64,000 nucleotides of DNA from NCBI RefSeq assembly GCF_017352155.2, contig NZ_CP071462.1:3534001-3598000 (forward strand). The letters are read 5' to 3'. The position numbers were made by a program, and so were the translations under genes. Within the stretch, counting starts at the first letter, position 1. Every line of letters starts with the position of its first letter. The DNA comes from Haloterrigena alkaliphila. GTDB taxonomy: Archaea; Halobacteriota; Halobacteria; Halobacteriales; Natrialbaceae. Below, one piece after another: positions 43,573 to 52,697 of the stretch. A model generated the notes under the pieces. It saw only the letters and a program-made list of their open reading frames with translations. It did not search any database and had not been told where the DNA came from.

Positions 43573-45765
43573 TCAGAAGTCGCCGGGCGAGATGCGGTCG
43601 CGGTCCGCGTAGACCATGGCCGACCCCTCGGTGAACGTCAGGTCGGTGATCGATCCCGAGTAGCGGAACCGCTGGTAGCCGCCGTCGATCGAGCCGGTCG
43701 CCGTCCGGCCGGACCCCACGGTCGCGTACTCACTCGAGTCGTCCCAGGCCATCGTTTCGATGCGGCCGTCGACGCTGACCTCGTAAGACGCCGGCGAGCC
43801 GGTGCTGACGATCGTCAGCATGTGGTTCAGCTCCGCGCCGTACTCGTTCGGATCGATGCGTTCGCCGTCGAGGGTGACCCGAGCGGTCCCGTCGATCCGC
43901 AGGGACTCGAGGTCGCCGCTGAAATCGAAGGCGTCGCGCCAGCCGCGGAGGCTCCCGCTGACGTGGCCGTCGTCGATCACGGTGTCGTCGTTGATCGAGG
44001 CGCCACCGTGGGTGGTCGGTTCGACGGCGCCGCCGACGCGGAACTCGTAGCTGGTCTTCCGGAGGCTCCCGACGCCGTCGATCAACAGCGTGTGTTCCTC
44101 CTGATCGCCCAGCAATTTGTCGAGGTCCTTCCAGCCGTCGCCGGACGCGCCGGGTTGCGGGTACCAGTCGAGGCTCGATTCGGAACCGTTCACGTAGCCG
44201 CTACCGTCGCCGCGGATCGTCGCGTCGAGCATCGCCGGCGCGTCGACGTTGTAGCCGGTGAAGCCGTGCGTCTCGCCGGCCTCGAGCAGCCCGGCCGCGC
44301 GCGTTCCGTCCGCGGAGACGTAGACGCGCTCGGAGTCGACCTGCGGCGTGAAGTCCGCGCCGTCCTTGGCCTCGAGGAAGTACTCGACGCCGTCCTCGCG
44401 GGCCTCGACCTCGTAGACGAACGTCTCGTACTCGGGTTCGTCGTCCGCTTCGAGCAGCGCGTCGAGGTCCTTCCACTCGTCGCCGTCCGCGCCGTCCCGC
44501 GGGTACCAGCCGAGACTCGATTGCGTCCCGTTGACCCGGGCCGCCGCGTTCGCCGCGTCCTCGATGGTCACGTCGACGAGCCACGCGTTCATCCCCCAGC
44601 AGTGGGTGTCGCCGGGTGCGACGCGTCCCGCGGCCTTGTCGCCGTCGGCCCACGTCATCTCGCGGTCGACGACCGCGCCGTCGTACTCGAGGGGTTCGAA
44701 CGCGCCCTCGCTGACCTGCAGGTAGTAGTCGACGGGCTGGTCGCTCGTGTTTTCGACCTCGTAGATGTGTTCGACGCCGTACTCCGCCGTCCACGGGTCG
44801 ACGGTCGATTCGCTCGAGACGCTCGCGCTACCCATCGCGGCCTCCTCGGCGGACGTGGGAACGCCGTCCGGGATCGAGAGGTCGGGGTCGGAGCCGACGC
44901 CGTTGCGTCGCACGTCACCTCTAGTGCCGCCGGAAATGGCGCCGCCGTTGAGCGTGACCGCGCCGCCGTCGTAGGTGAGCACCGCGTCCGAATAGGAGCC
45001 GGCGGCGAAGTGACAGTCGTCGACGTTCGCGGTGCCGGGCGACCAGACCCACAGCGGGCGGCCGTGGGACTCGCCGTAGCCCCCCCAGCTCCCGTTGCTG
45101 GTGGCGTAATCGGTGTCGTCGTTGTACGCGACGCAGTTCTCGAGGCTGTCGTCGCTGCCGGCACACCGGAACGTGGAGACGCCGTTGTTCTTCCCGTAGC
45201 AGTTCGTCCAGTGGACGCTGCCGCCGTCGGCGGTGTTGGAACAGTAGAAGCCGTTGTTCGGGAACCCCTGGACGTTCATGCGCGTGAACTCGACGCGACA
45301 GTTCGCCAGGCGGTGATAGAAGACCCCGCCGGGCCCGTGGACGAAATCCTCGCCGTCCTTGTTGGCGCCGTCGCCGAGGTAGACGTTGTCGAACGTGACC
45401 GTGCCGCCGGAGTTCGTGATCGTGAAGATGAAGCTGTTACCCCGGTAGAGGCCCTTGAGCCCGACGTTACGGATAGTCGCGGCGCCTTCGACGACGACCG
45501 TGATGCTGCCGCCGTTGCGGCAGTCGATCAGCTTGTTCTCCCACGTTTCGTCGCCGATCCTGATCACCTGTCCGCTGGCCGTGATCACGTCGTAGTCGTC
45601 GCTCTGGGCGCTCGCCGTCGCCGACAGCCCCGCGGCCGCCGCGACGCTTCCCGCGAGCTTCAGGTACGATCGTCGACCGAACCGCTCGCTCGCCCCCGTC
45701 GACCCGTCACTACCGTCGTTCACCGTTCGCTTCTCGTCATCCGGTACCGCAGCATCGCGTGCCAT
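43573..45765 (-). CDS. Tat-exported parallel beta-helix protein with repeated C-terminal modules
   Basis: The protein has 730 residues. A twin-arginine signal (GRRSYLKLAGSVAAAAG, ending TASAQ) has no lipobox, so the product is secreted or loosely surface-bound. Residues about 60-300 show pectate-lyase-like beta-helix periodicity (ATIRNVGLKGLYRGNSF, VTFDNVYLGDGAN, GSVHWTNCYGKNNG). The rest is modular. Two copies of a module end NGTQSSLGWYP/NGSESSLDWYP plus a WKDLD..L linker. Two copies of another end LDGERIDP and YADRDRISP. It probably acts on a polysaccharide, but no catalytic residues are identified. Confidence 0.8.
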   Translation of the reverse strand: MARDAAVPDDEKRTVNDGSDGSTGASERFGRRSYLKLAGSVAAAAGLSATASAQSDDYDVITASGQVIRIGDETWENKLIDCRNGGSITVVVEGAATIRNVGLKGLYRGNSFIFTITNSGGTVTFDNVYLGDGANKDGEDFVHGPGGVFYHRLANCRVEFTRMNVQGFPNNGFYCSNTADGGSVHWTNCYGKNNGVSTFRCAGSDDSLENCVAYNDDTDYATSNGSWGGYGESHGRPLWVWSPGTANVDDCHFAAGSYSDAVLTYDGGAVTLNGGAISGGTRGDVRRNGVGSDPDLSIPDGVPTSAEEAAMGSASVSSESTVDPWTAEYGVEHIYEVENTSDQPVDYYLQVSEGAFEPLEYDGAVVDREMTWADGDKAAGRVAPGDTHCWGMNAWLVDVTIEDAANAAARVNGTQSSLGWYPRDGADGDEWKDLDALLEADDEPEYETFVYEVEAREDGVEYFLEAKDGADFTPQVDSERVYVSADGTRAAGLLEAGETHGFTGYNVDAPAMLDATIRGDGSGYVNGSESSLDWYPQPGASGDGWKDLDKLLGDQEEHTLLIDGVGSLRKTSYEFRVGGAVEPTTHGGASINDDTVIDDGHVSGSLRGWRDAFDFSGDLESLRIDGTARVTLDGERIDPNEYGAELNHMLTIVSTGSPASYEVSVDGRIETMAWDDSSEYATVGSGRTATGSIDGGYQRFRYSGSITDLTFTEGSAMVYADRDRISPGDF

Positions 45766-45787
45766 ACGACCGTGAGATTCTCCCTTT

Positions 45788-45800
45788 CCTATATAAACTT
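45788..45800 (-). promoter_or_regulatory. TATA box of beta-helix protein gene
   Basis: On the minus strand it reads AAGTTTATATAGG, centred about 30 bases from the ATG at 45765. The predicted leader is only a few bases. Confidence 0.5.
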
Positions 45801-46016
45801 TCTCTAAAGAGTGACTGAACGGAAAACTTGTTCATGGTATCTTGAACGTTCGTCGGCTAATAATGTTCGGTTATAGAATATATTTTATAGGTACCGGACG
45901 AGATCCGCCGAACGAGCCCGTCTCGAGGAGTCGAGCCTCGACCGACGGGCGCTCGGCTCGCGGCCGTGACTCGTTGCAGTACCATTCCGTTCGACCGACC
46001 GGGTCGATTCCGTCGA

Positions 46017-46682
46017 TCAGTCGTCGTCCAGCGCCGCGACGGTCTCGGGGACGGCCGTCGCGACCTCCGCCTGTTCCACGTGTGCGACGGCGCGCGGATC
46101 GGGGCCGGGGCCGTCCTCGAGCAGAACCTGGATCGCGGTCATTCCGGCGTTGGTCGCGCCGATAATGTCGGCCTCGACCTCGTCGCCGACGTAGACGGCG
46201 TCTTCGAGTTCGACGTTCAGTTCCGCGGCGATGGCCTCGAACGCGCGCCGATCCGGTTTGCCGGCCTGGAGTTCGCCGGTCACGAGCGCGGCGTCGAAGC
46301 GGCCGTCCCAGCCGAGCGTCGCGATCTTGTCCCGCTGGGCGCGGACGGGGCCGTTGGTGAGCAGCCCGACGCGATACTCCCCGCGCAGGTCCGCGAGCAT
46401 GGTCTCGACGCCGGGTAACGGCTCGAGCGTCTCCGCGATCGTTTCGCGGTAGGCGTCGGCGACGGCGGCCGGATCGGCGTCGGTCTCGCGCGTCTCCAGC
46501 AGGTCGGCGAAGATCGGTTCGCGGCTCTCGCGAGTGAGATTTCGCCGGTGGGCCTCGAGGTACTCCTCGCGAGAGAGCGACGGCGCGTCGGCGGCGGCCG
46601 CGGCCTGATCCAGGATCGTCGCTCGGTCCCGCGTGGGGACGGCGAGCGTATAATCGAGGTCGAAGACGACCGCCCGTGGCAT
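46017..46682 (-). CDS. HAD-superfamily hydrolase
   Basis: The protein has 221 residues. Motif I VVFDLDYTLAVPT carries the nucleophile Asp pair, motif II is VGLLTNGPV, motif III Lys is in LQAGKPDRRAF, and motif IV is AVYVGDEVEADIIGATNAG. The cap is a helical C1 type. It probably dephosphorylates a small metabolite; phosphoglycolate-like or nucleotide substrates are possible. It is paralogous to the HAD protein at 56990-57715. It appears monocistronic. Confidence 0.87.
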   Translation of the reverse strand: MPRAVVFDLDYTLAVPTRDRATILDQAAAAADAPSLSREEYLEAHRRNLTRESREPIFADLLETRETDADPAAVADAYRETIAETLEPLPGVETMLADLRGEYRVGLLTNGPVRAQRDKIATLGWDGRFDAALVTGELQAGKPDRRAFEAIAAELNVELEDAVYVGDEVEADIIGATNAGMTAIQVLLEDGPGPDPRAVAHVEQAEVATAVPETVAALDDD

Positions 46683-46847
46683 AGGCGCTATGGGGAACTC
46701 GAGGGGGTTGAAGCTATCCCTTTTCGGCAGGCGGCGAAAATCCCGCCCGCCGTGGGTCGTCCGGCCCCCGTCGGCGCTATTACCGAGTCCTCTTCAGCGC
46801 AATCACTGAACCTCCTTCAGCACGATTACCGCCCCCTCCCGTCCAAC

Positions 46848-48131
46848 TCAGTCGTCGCTCGGCTGTCCCGTCGATCCGATCCCGGCCTCGAGTCGCGGGA
46901 CGACGGCGGATTCGATGCGATCCGAGTACTGCATGAGCGTGGTGCCGACGATGCTCATCAGCAGGACGTAGCCGACCGCGAAGGCGTAGATGTCCGCCGC
47001 GACGGATTCGGCGAGCGCGCCCCCGGCGCCCGAGAGCGCGAGGCTGGCGATGATCAGCGAGAACTCGCCGCGGGTGGTCATCCCGAGCCCGACGCGGACC
47101 GACCGGCGCTCGCTCAGGTCGTAGATCCGACCGCCGAGGTAGCCGCTTATCAGTTTCGTCGGCGTCGTCGCCAGAGCCGCGATCGCGATGACGCCCGCGA
47201 CGCCGAGGAACAGCGACGGATCGGTGACGAGCCCGATCCAGAAGAAGAAGATCGCCGCGAACGCGTCCCGGAGCGGTTCGAGCAGGTTCTCGAGGTCGTG
47301 GACGTGCTCCGTCGACGAGAACGCCATTCCGACGAAGAAGGCCGCGACGGCCTCGCTGACTCCGATCGAGAGCGCGACCCCGGCGATCAACACGGTGATC
47401 CCCAGCGCCCGGAGCACGATGAACTCGTGGGAGTCGGTCTCGAGGCTGCGCTGGAACCACGCCGTTCCGAGGTAGACCAGCAGGAGCAAGACGAGGATGA
47501 AGCCGACCGCGATGCCGATCTGTCCCAGCGCCTCGCCGACGTCCCCGCCGCCCAGCACCAGCGCGGTGGCGACCGCCAGGTAGACGGCGATGAACAGGTC
47601 CTCGAAGACCAGCGTGCCGAGCATCGCGTCGGACTCGTCGTTGGCGATCCAGCCCAGATCGAGCAGCGACTTCGTGATGATCGCCGACGAGGAGATGTAG
47701 ACGATCCCGGCGGTGAGAAAGGCGGGGAGGAACGACCCGAAGAGCGCGTACCCCAGCAACAATCCGGCGCCGAAGTTGATCGCGAGGTCGACGGCGCCCG
47801 CTTTGCCGATCCGCTCTTTCGACGCGATGAGCCGATCGAGGTTGAACTCGAGGCCGAGGAAAAAGAGCAGGAGGACGATCCCGATCTCGGCGCTGACGTA
47901 GATGAAGTCCGTCTCGGCGAGCGCGAGTTCGGCGCCGTGGGGAACGACGTCCGTGCCCAGCAGCGACGGGAAGTCGATGGCGCCGAGGACGTACTCCCCT
48001 AGCAGCATGCCGATGAGGATGTAAAAGGGGATCACCGACTGGTTGATACGATTAGCGAGGAAGCCGGCGAACGCGACGGCCGCGAAGAGGATGCCGACGT
48101 CGATCAGGGCGGTCGATTCAGCAGTTGCCAC
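46848..48131 (-). CDS. Cation:proton antiporter (CPA2/Kef type)
   Basis: The protein has 427 residues with about twelve membrane segments. Typical features are YILIGMLLGEYVLG, IVLLLFFLGLEFNLDRL and LLDLGWIANDESDAMLGTLVFEDLFIA, where the acidic residues lie in the ion path. GMTTRGEFSLIIASLAL is a conserved CPA2 loop. It exchanges Na+ or K+ for H+. It lacks the cytoplasmic TrkA-N domain of full Kef proteins. Instead a separate TrkA-C-type regulator is encoded 35 bases upstream, and the two probably form one complex. Confidence 0.9.
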   Translation of the reverse strand: MATAESTALIDVGILFAAVAFAGFLANRINQSVIPFYILIGMLLGEYVLGAIDFPSLLGTDVVPHGAELALAETDFIYVSAEIGIVLLLFFLGLEFNLDRLIASKERIGKAGAVDLAINFGAGLLLGYALFGSFLPAFLTAGIVYISSSAIITKSLLDLGWIANDESDAMLGTLVFEDLFIAVYLAVATALVLGGGDVGEALGQIGIAVGFILVLLLLVYLGTAWFQRSLETDSHEFIVLRALGITVLIAGVALSIGVSEAVAAFFVGMAFSSTEHVHDLENLLEPLRDAFAAIFFFWIGLVTDPSLFLGVAGVIAIAALATTPTKLISGYLGGRIYDLSERRSVRVGLGMTTRGEFSLIIASLALSGAGGALAESVAADIYAFAVGYVLLMSIVGTTLMQYSDRIESAVVPRLEAGIGSTGQPSDD

Positions 48132-48166
48132 TCGCGATCACCTCCAGCAGAACCCTCATCGATCGC

Positions 48167-48655
48167 TTAGACCTCGTCCCCCAACAGCGTCTCGAAGTCG
48201 GCGCACTCCTCGCGCTCACCGACGACGACGAGCGTGTCGTCGACCTCGAGGATCGTCTCCGGGGTCGGCGGCGAGATCAGGTCGTCGCCGCGCTGAATGG
48301 CGATGATCGAGACCCCTGTTCGGCTCCGGATGTCCGCCTCTCTGAGGCTTTGACCGACAATTTCGGCTGTCTCGGTGACGTTGTACCACTCGAGATAGGT
48401 GTCGTCCGTGAGCATCGTCTCCACCGCATCGGCCTGAACGGGCTGGAAGTACGCACCCTCGAGAATGGTGCCGACCGTCCGGGCGAGCCGATCCGAGAGG
48501 TCGAACAGTTTGTCGCCGTCCGCATCCGGATCTGACTTCAGGAACACTTCCCGCTTCCCCGTGTTGTGGGTCACGATGACGAGCCGCGTGTCGTCCTCGA
48601 GTTCGACCTCGAACTTCTTCCCGACGCCGGGGAGGTCGCTCTCGTAAATTGTCAT
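48167..48655 (-). CDS. Antiporter regulatory subunit with TrkA-C domain (KhtT-like)
   Basis: The protein has 162 residues. The N-terminal half is beta-rich (MTIYESDLPGVGKKFEVELE, DTRLVIVTHNTGKREVFLK). The C-terminal about 80 residues are a TrkA-C (RCK-C) domain: SLREADIRSRTGVSIIAIQR, PPTPETILEVDDTLVVVGER. The arrangement matches KhtT, the regulator of KhtU antiporters. It is first in a two-gene operon with the antiporter and is cytoplasmic. Confidence 0.88.
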   Translation of the reverse strand: MTIYESDLPGVGKKFEVELEDDTRLVIVTHNTGKREVFLKSDPDADGDKLFDLSDRLARTVGTILEGAYFQPVQADAVETMLTDDTYLEWYNVTETAEIVGQSLREADIRSRTGVSIIAIQRGDDLISPPTPETILEVDDTLVVVGEREECADFETLLGDEV

Positions 48656-48754
48656 ACGGATACCTTCGTTGCCGGGATATTAAATAGCTGGTTCGACCGG
48701 TGTGCCGTCGGCGAGATCAACCGTCCCCGACGAGTCGACGATCGGACCGACAGC

Positions 48755-49123
48755 TCAGTCGGCCAGCCCATCGATGAGGAACTCCGCGGACGAGCGGTTC
48801 GTCGCCAGCGCGATATCGTGGACGTCGCAGATCCGCAACAGCGCCGAGATGTCCGGTTCGTGGGGCTGGGCTTCCAGCGGGTCCCGGAGGAAGATGACGC
48901 CGTCGAGATTCCCCTGTGCGACCTCCGCGCCGATCATGAGGTCGCCGCCGAGCGAGCCCGACTCCGTGCACTCTACCTCGAGGTCGGTCTCCTCGAGCAG
49001 CCGGTTGCCGGTCGTGCCGGTCGCGATCAGTTCATACTGCTGAAGCTGTTCCTCGTGGGCCTGTGCGAACTCGACGAGATCGGGTTTCGTCTCGTCGTGG
49101 GCGATCAGCGCGACGCGCGTCAT
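48755..49123 (-). CDS. mgsA: Methylglyoxal synthase
   Basis: The protein has 122 residues, slightly shorter than bacterial MgsA. It converts dihydroxyacetone phosphate to methylglyoxal and phosphate. The signatures are VALIAHDETKPDLVEFA, LIATGTTGNRLLEE (phosphate loop), SGSLGGDLMIGAEVAQG and FLRDPLEAQPHEPDI with the catalytic Asp. The last contains the family's H-x-x-D. No methylglyoxal-detoxifying gene is immediately adjacent, though a VOC protein lies 1.7 kb away. It is convergent with nothing nearby and probably monocistronic. Confidence 0.93.
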   Translation of the reverse strand: MTRVALIAHDETKPDLVEFAQAHEEQLQQYELIATGTTGNRLLEETDLEVECTESGSLGGDLMIGAEVAQGNLDGVIFLRDPLEAQPHEPDISALLRICDVHDIALATNRSSAEFLIDGLAD

Positions 49124-49177
49124 ACTGAACGGACGCCGGCCACGCCGATAACGCTGGTCCGTGGGGTCGACGGCGAT

Positions 49178-49879
49178 TCAGAACTCCTCGACGTGCGGTC
49201 GGAGGTCCAACTCGAGCGTCCACGCCGACCGGTCCTGCGTCACGAGGTGCCAGTAGGTGTCCGCGATCGCGTCCGACTCGAGGAGATCCGCTTCGTCGCG
49301 GTTGGATCCGGACTCGCCCGCCTCCGGCGGCCGGATCCCGCCGTCGATCACGACGTGGGCGACGTGAATCCCGTCGGGGCCGAGTTCCCTGGCCATCGAT
49401 TCGGCCATCCCGCGGACGGCGAACTTGGCCGCGCTGAAGCCGATCGCGCCGTCGCGCCCGCGGACCGCCGACGTCGCGCCGGTGAAGATAATCGTGCCGC
49501 CGTCGCCCGCGAGCATGTCGTCGACGGCCGCCTGCGAGCACAGCAGGGCGCCGTAGGCCGCCGTGCGCCAGACTCGTTCGAACTCGTCCGGCGAGATGTC
49601 TCGCAATCCCCGCCACGCGCCGCCGCTGGCGTGATTGACGAGGACGTCGACGGGTCCGAACTCGTCGCGAACCTCTCGAAAGCCGGCCTCGACCTGCTCG
49701 GGATCGGTGATGTCAGTCGGCACGGCGACTGCATCGTCGCCGAGATCGTCCGCGAGGTCTTCGAGGAAGTCCGCCGACCGGGCGAACAGCCCGACCTTAC
49801 AGTCCTCGGCGACGAATTTTCGCGCGAGCGATGCTCCGAGTCCGGGGCCGACGCCGGCGATGACTGCCGTGTGCGTCAT
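49178..49879 (-). CDS. SDR-family NAD(P)-binding protein, catalytic Tyr replaced
   Basis: The protein has 233 residues from ATG 49877-49879. The Rossmann start AVIAGVGPGLGASLARKF is a variant of TGxxxGxG. VLVNHASGGAW stands for the NNAG motif. The expected YxxxK is FSAAKFAVRG, so Lys is kept but Tyr is Phe. The downstream GIHVAHVVIDGGIRPPE is typical of a particular SDR subfamily with this change. Redox activity is therefore uncertain and the substrate unknown. The longer upstream frame is rejected because it runs through the peroxiredoxin remnant. Confidence 0.82.
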   Translation of the reverse strand: MTHTAVIAGVGPGLGASLARKFVAEDCKVGLFARSADFLEDLADDLGDDAVAVPTDITDPEQVEAGFREVRDEFGPVDVLVNHASGGAWRGLRDISPDEFERVWRTAAYGALLCSQAAVDDMLAGDGGTIIFTGATSAVRGRDGAIGFSAAKFAVRGMAESMARELGPDGIHVAHVVIDGGIRPPEAGESGSNRDEADLLESDAIADTYWHLVTQDRSAWTLELDLRPHVEEF

Positions 49880-50150
49880 GTGACGAGCGACGGTCGCGAT
49901 CCCCTCCGTTCGAGAGCCAGCACTCGCGGGGTCCGACCGGCCGGGACGGACCCGTTCGGGGTCCGCATCGCCGTCGCGATCGATCCGTCCCGACAGAATC
50001 CGAACCGTCGATCGCCAGCACCCACGAACTCCCGGCCGAACTCGAGACGCCCCGATCGACGAGACGAGGTTCCGCGGGTGAACGGCGTCGTCGATCCGTG
50101 CCTCCACACTCAGCCCACAGACATACCCCGCCGCGACGCCTCGGTGGGGT

Positions 50151-50633
50151 ACGGGATTACAAGGCGAGCAGGCACCCGACTTCACGCTCCCGAGTACCGC
50201 CGGTGACGAGGTAACGCTCTCAGATCGGCTCGAGGAGGGACCGGCCGTCGTCGTCATCAACCGCGGTCACTGGTGTAGCTTCTGTGCGGAACAGCTCCAG
50301 ACGTTCAGCGAAGTCGCCTACGACCTCTGGTTCAACGACACCGTCGACGTCCTGCCGATCGTAACCGATCCACTGCCGCGCGTCACCGAGATGCGCGACC
50401 GGTACGACCTCGAGATCCAGTTACAGGCCGATCCGGACGGCGAGGTCGCCGACCAGTACAGCGGGACCGAGGAAACAAGCCACGGGCTCACCTGAATTTC
50501 GGGCGTCTACGTCATCGACGAGGAGGGGACGATCCGGTTCGAACAGGTCGCGGACCATCCCGCCGACCGCACCTACGGGAACTGGGTCCGATACTTCGTC
50601 CGAAACGACTACGAGGATCCGTTCGGCGAGTAG
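50151..50633 (+). pseudogene. Peroxiredoxin (AhpC/TSA) with in-frame stop and no clear start
   Basis: The reading frame gives GEQAPDFTLPS, then INRGHWCSFCAEQLQTFSEV with the peroxidatic cysteine region. The sequence then reaches an in-frame TGA at 50493-50495. It resumes at once as ISGVYVIDEEGTIRFEQVAD and ends normally at 50631-50633 (NDYEDPFGE). I found no ATG, GTG or TTG in frame before 50151 at a sensible place. Homologues are continuous through this point. It is either a pseudogene or a sequencing error. Haloarchaea are not known to decode TGA as selenocysteine. Confidence 0.75.
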
Positions 50634-50826
50634 CGCCTCGAACGATCCGTATCACCGTCACGATCGCCGACGAGGGCCGCCCTGACCGCCTCGTCTATCG
50701 ACCGCGTTCGGTTCACGCCTCGCTAAAACGAGACTGCGCGTCGATCACGACCGTCCCGACGCGACGGGGTTCGCGACGACCGAGCAGACGGAAGCGTTTT
50801 TCCCCAGGCCTCGTCAGAGCTAGCCA

Positions 50827-51246
50827 ATGGCAACGCTCAGCGCACACCACGTCGGTATCACCGTCAGCAACCTCGAGGAGACCCTCCCCTTCTACCGGGA
50901 CGTCCTCGGACTCGAGGTGGTCGACCGATTCAGCGTCGGCGGCGAGGCGTTCGCGGACGCCGTCGGCGTCGAGGACGCCCGCGGCGAGTTCGCCCACCTC
51001 GAGGCCGACGGGATCCGGATCGAACTCGTCGAGTACGACCCCGAAGCGCGGGGCTCGCCGGCCGCAGGACTCAACCAGCCCGGCGCGACGCACGTCGGAC
51101 TGTCGGTCGACGACCTCGAGGCGTTCCACGCGAACCTGCCCGACGACGTCCCGACGATCAGCGAGCCGCGAACGACCGAGAGCGGGACGTCGATCCTCTT
51201 CCTGCGCGATCCGGAGGCGAACCTGATCGAAGTCCTCGAGACCTGA
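50827..51246 (+). CDS. VOC (glyoxalase/methylmalonyl-CoA epimerase-like) protein
   Basis: The protein has 139 residues in two beta-alpha-beta-beta-beta repeats. HHVGITVSNLEETLPFYRDV begins the first, with metal-ligand His 9. HVGLSVDDLEAFHANL begins the second with a second His, and ILFLRDPEANLIEVLE ends with the metal-ligand Glu. The fold serves glyoxalase I, epimerases and dioxygenases, and sequence alone does not choose. Methylglyoxal synthase 1.7 kb upstream makes a glyoxalase role attractive, but this is only inference. The gene appears monocistronic. Confidence 0.82.
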   Translation: MATLSAHHVGITVSNLEETLPFYRDVLGLEVVDRFSVGGEAFADAVGVEDARGEFAHLEADGIRIELVEYDPEARGSPAAGLNQPGATHVGLSVDDLEAFHANLPDDVPTISEPRTTESGTSILFLRDPEANLIEVLET

Positions 51247-51297
51247 CCGCGAGACGCGGCTGTCGACGCAATAGGGGTCCGGTATCGGCGACGCGTG

Positions 51298-51576
51298 TTA
51301 TCGAGCGACCGTGGACTCGAGCGTCGAACGAACTTCCTCGACGCCCTCGTCGCAGCCGGAACAGACGCGCTTCTCGGAGTCGATGTAGACGGTGCCACAC
51401 GACGCACAGTGGAAGAGGTTCCCCGGTGCCGTCGGCGTCGCGGCCGCCGACTCCTCCGTTACGTCGGCGTCCGCGTCGTCAGTCGACGCTTCCTCCCCCG
51501 CGAACAGCGTCGAACGGATGCGGTTCCGGAGGCGTCCGAGCGTCGAATTTGCGTTTCCGTTATTCCGAATTGCCAT
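51298..51576 (-). CDS. Small zinc-ribbon protein
   Basis: The protein has 92 residues. A basic N-terminus (RNNGNANSTLGRLRNRIRST) and an acidic Thr-rich linker precede a four-cysteine ribbon HCASCGTVYIDSEKRVCSGC. A short helix ends the protein. It probably binds zinc, and possibly nucleic acid or protein. It is convergent with the VOC gene, 51 bases apart. No specific family is recognised. Confidence 0.68.
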   Translation of the reverse strand: MAIRNNGNANSTLGRLRNRIRSTLFAGEEASTDDADADVTEESAAATPTAPGNLFHCASCGTVYIDSEKRVCSGCDEGVEEVRSTLESTVAR

Positions 51577-51850
51577 ACTGTGATCAAGGATGATACAAGC
51601 GAAGTAGCTGATGTCTAAAGGATTTGGAGTGACAACGGCTCACAGTCGAACGTTCCCGATGTACCGAGCCTGAACCGGCCGATTCGGGGTTCGGTCGGCG
51701 AGATCGTCGCACCGGTGGCCGTCTCGCCCCCGATCGACCGGTCCCGTCGATCGGGCCGTACTCGGTCGACGCGACGAGCGACGTCCCGTCTCGCCGCGTC
51801 GGTGGCCCCGTATAGCAACCTTTTCGACCGATGGGGGACGACTCGCAGCC

Positions 51851-52651
51851 ATGAACTTCTTCGATCGCCTGCACGACCGCATTCGGACGGTCGACAGCGT
51901 CGTCTCCGTCGGTCTCGATCCCGACCCGTCACGGATTCCCGACCACCTCGCGGAGTACGACCTCCCCCGGTGGGCGTTCAACCGCCGGATCATCGACGCC
52001 ACGCACGAACACGCCGCCGCCTACAAACCGAACGCCGCCTTCTACGAGGACCCCGACGGCTGGCAGGCCCTCGAGGAGACGATCGCCTACGCCCACGGCA
52101 AGGGCGTCCCGGTTCTGCTGGACGCGAAGCGGGCCGACATCGGGAACACGACCCGCCAGTACGCCAAACTGCTCGAGACCGTCGACGCGATCACGGTTAA
52201 CCCCTACATGGGCCGGGACTCGCTGCAGCCGTTCCTCTCCGACGAGGAGGCCGGCGTCTTCGTCCTCTGCCGGACCTCGAACCCCGGCGGCTCCGACATT
52301 CAGGATCTGGAACTCGAGACCGGCGAACCCGTCTACGAGCGGGTGGCCGCGCTGGCCGACCTCTGGAACGAGAACGACAACGTCGGTCTCGTCGTCGGCG
52401 CGACGACGCCCGACGAACTCGAGGACCTTCGCGAGCAGGTGCCCGACCTCCCCTTCCTCGTCCCCGGCGTGGGCGCGCAGGGCGGCGACGCGGAGGCCGC
52501 GGTGGAGTTCGGCCTCGCGAACGGCGTCGGACTGGTCAACTCCTCGCGCGGGATCATTTTCGCCGGCGAAAACGACGGCGAGGAGTTCGCGAAGGCGAGC
52601 GGGCAGGCTGCGAAGCGGCTGAAGAAGCGGCTGAATCAGTATCGGGAGTAA
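51851..52651 (+). CDS. pyrF: Orotidine 5'-phosphate decarboxylase
   Basis: The protein has 266 residues, the longer type 2 form. It converts OMP to UMP, the last step of pyrimidine synthesis. The motifs are VSVGLDPDPSRIP, YKPNAAFYE, and the catalytic VLLDAKRADIGNTTRQYAK (D-x-K-x-x-D). The phosphate-binding end is FLVPGVGAQGGDAEA and GIIFAGENDG. It is a cytoplasmic TIM barrel. The gene is alone, with about 270 bases of divergent promoter region upstream. Confidence 0.94.
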   Translation: MNFFDRLHDRIRTVDSVVSVGLDPDPSRIPDHLAEYDLPRWAFNRRIIDATHEHAAAYKPNAAFYEDPDGWQALEETIAYAHGKGVPVLLDAKRADIGNTTRQYAKLLETVDAITVNPYMGRDSLQPFLSDEEAGVFVLCRTSNPGGSDIQDLELETGEPVYERVAALADLWNENDNVGLVVGATTPDELEDLREQVPDLPFLVPGVGAQGGDAEAAVEFGLANGVGLVNSSRGIIFAGENDGEEFAKASGQAAKRLKKRLNQYRE

Positions 52652-52697
52652 CGAGCCTCGACAGTGGTCGGGGGTCGGCGTCGCCCGGCGGTCCCGC

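Noticed and set aside
50493-50495. Selenocysteine decoding of the in-frame TGA in the peroxiredoxin
   Set aside because: Selenocysteine insertion is not known in haloarchaea. There is also no plausible start codon, so a pseudogene is simpler.
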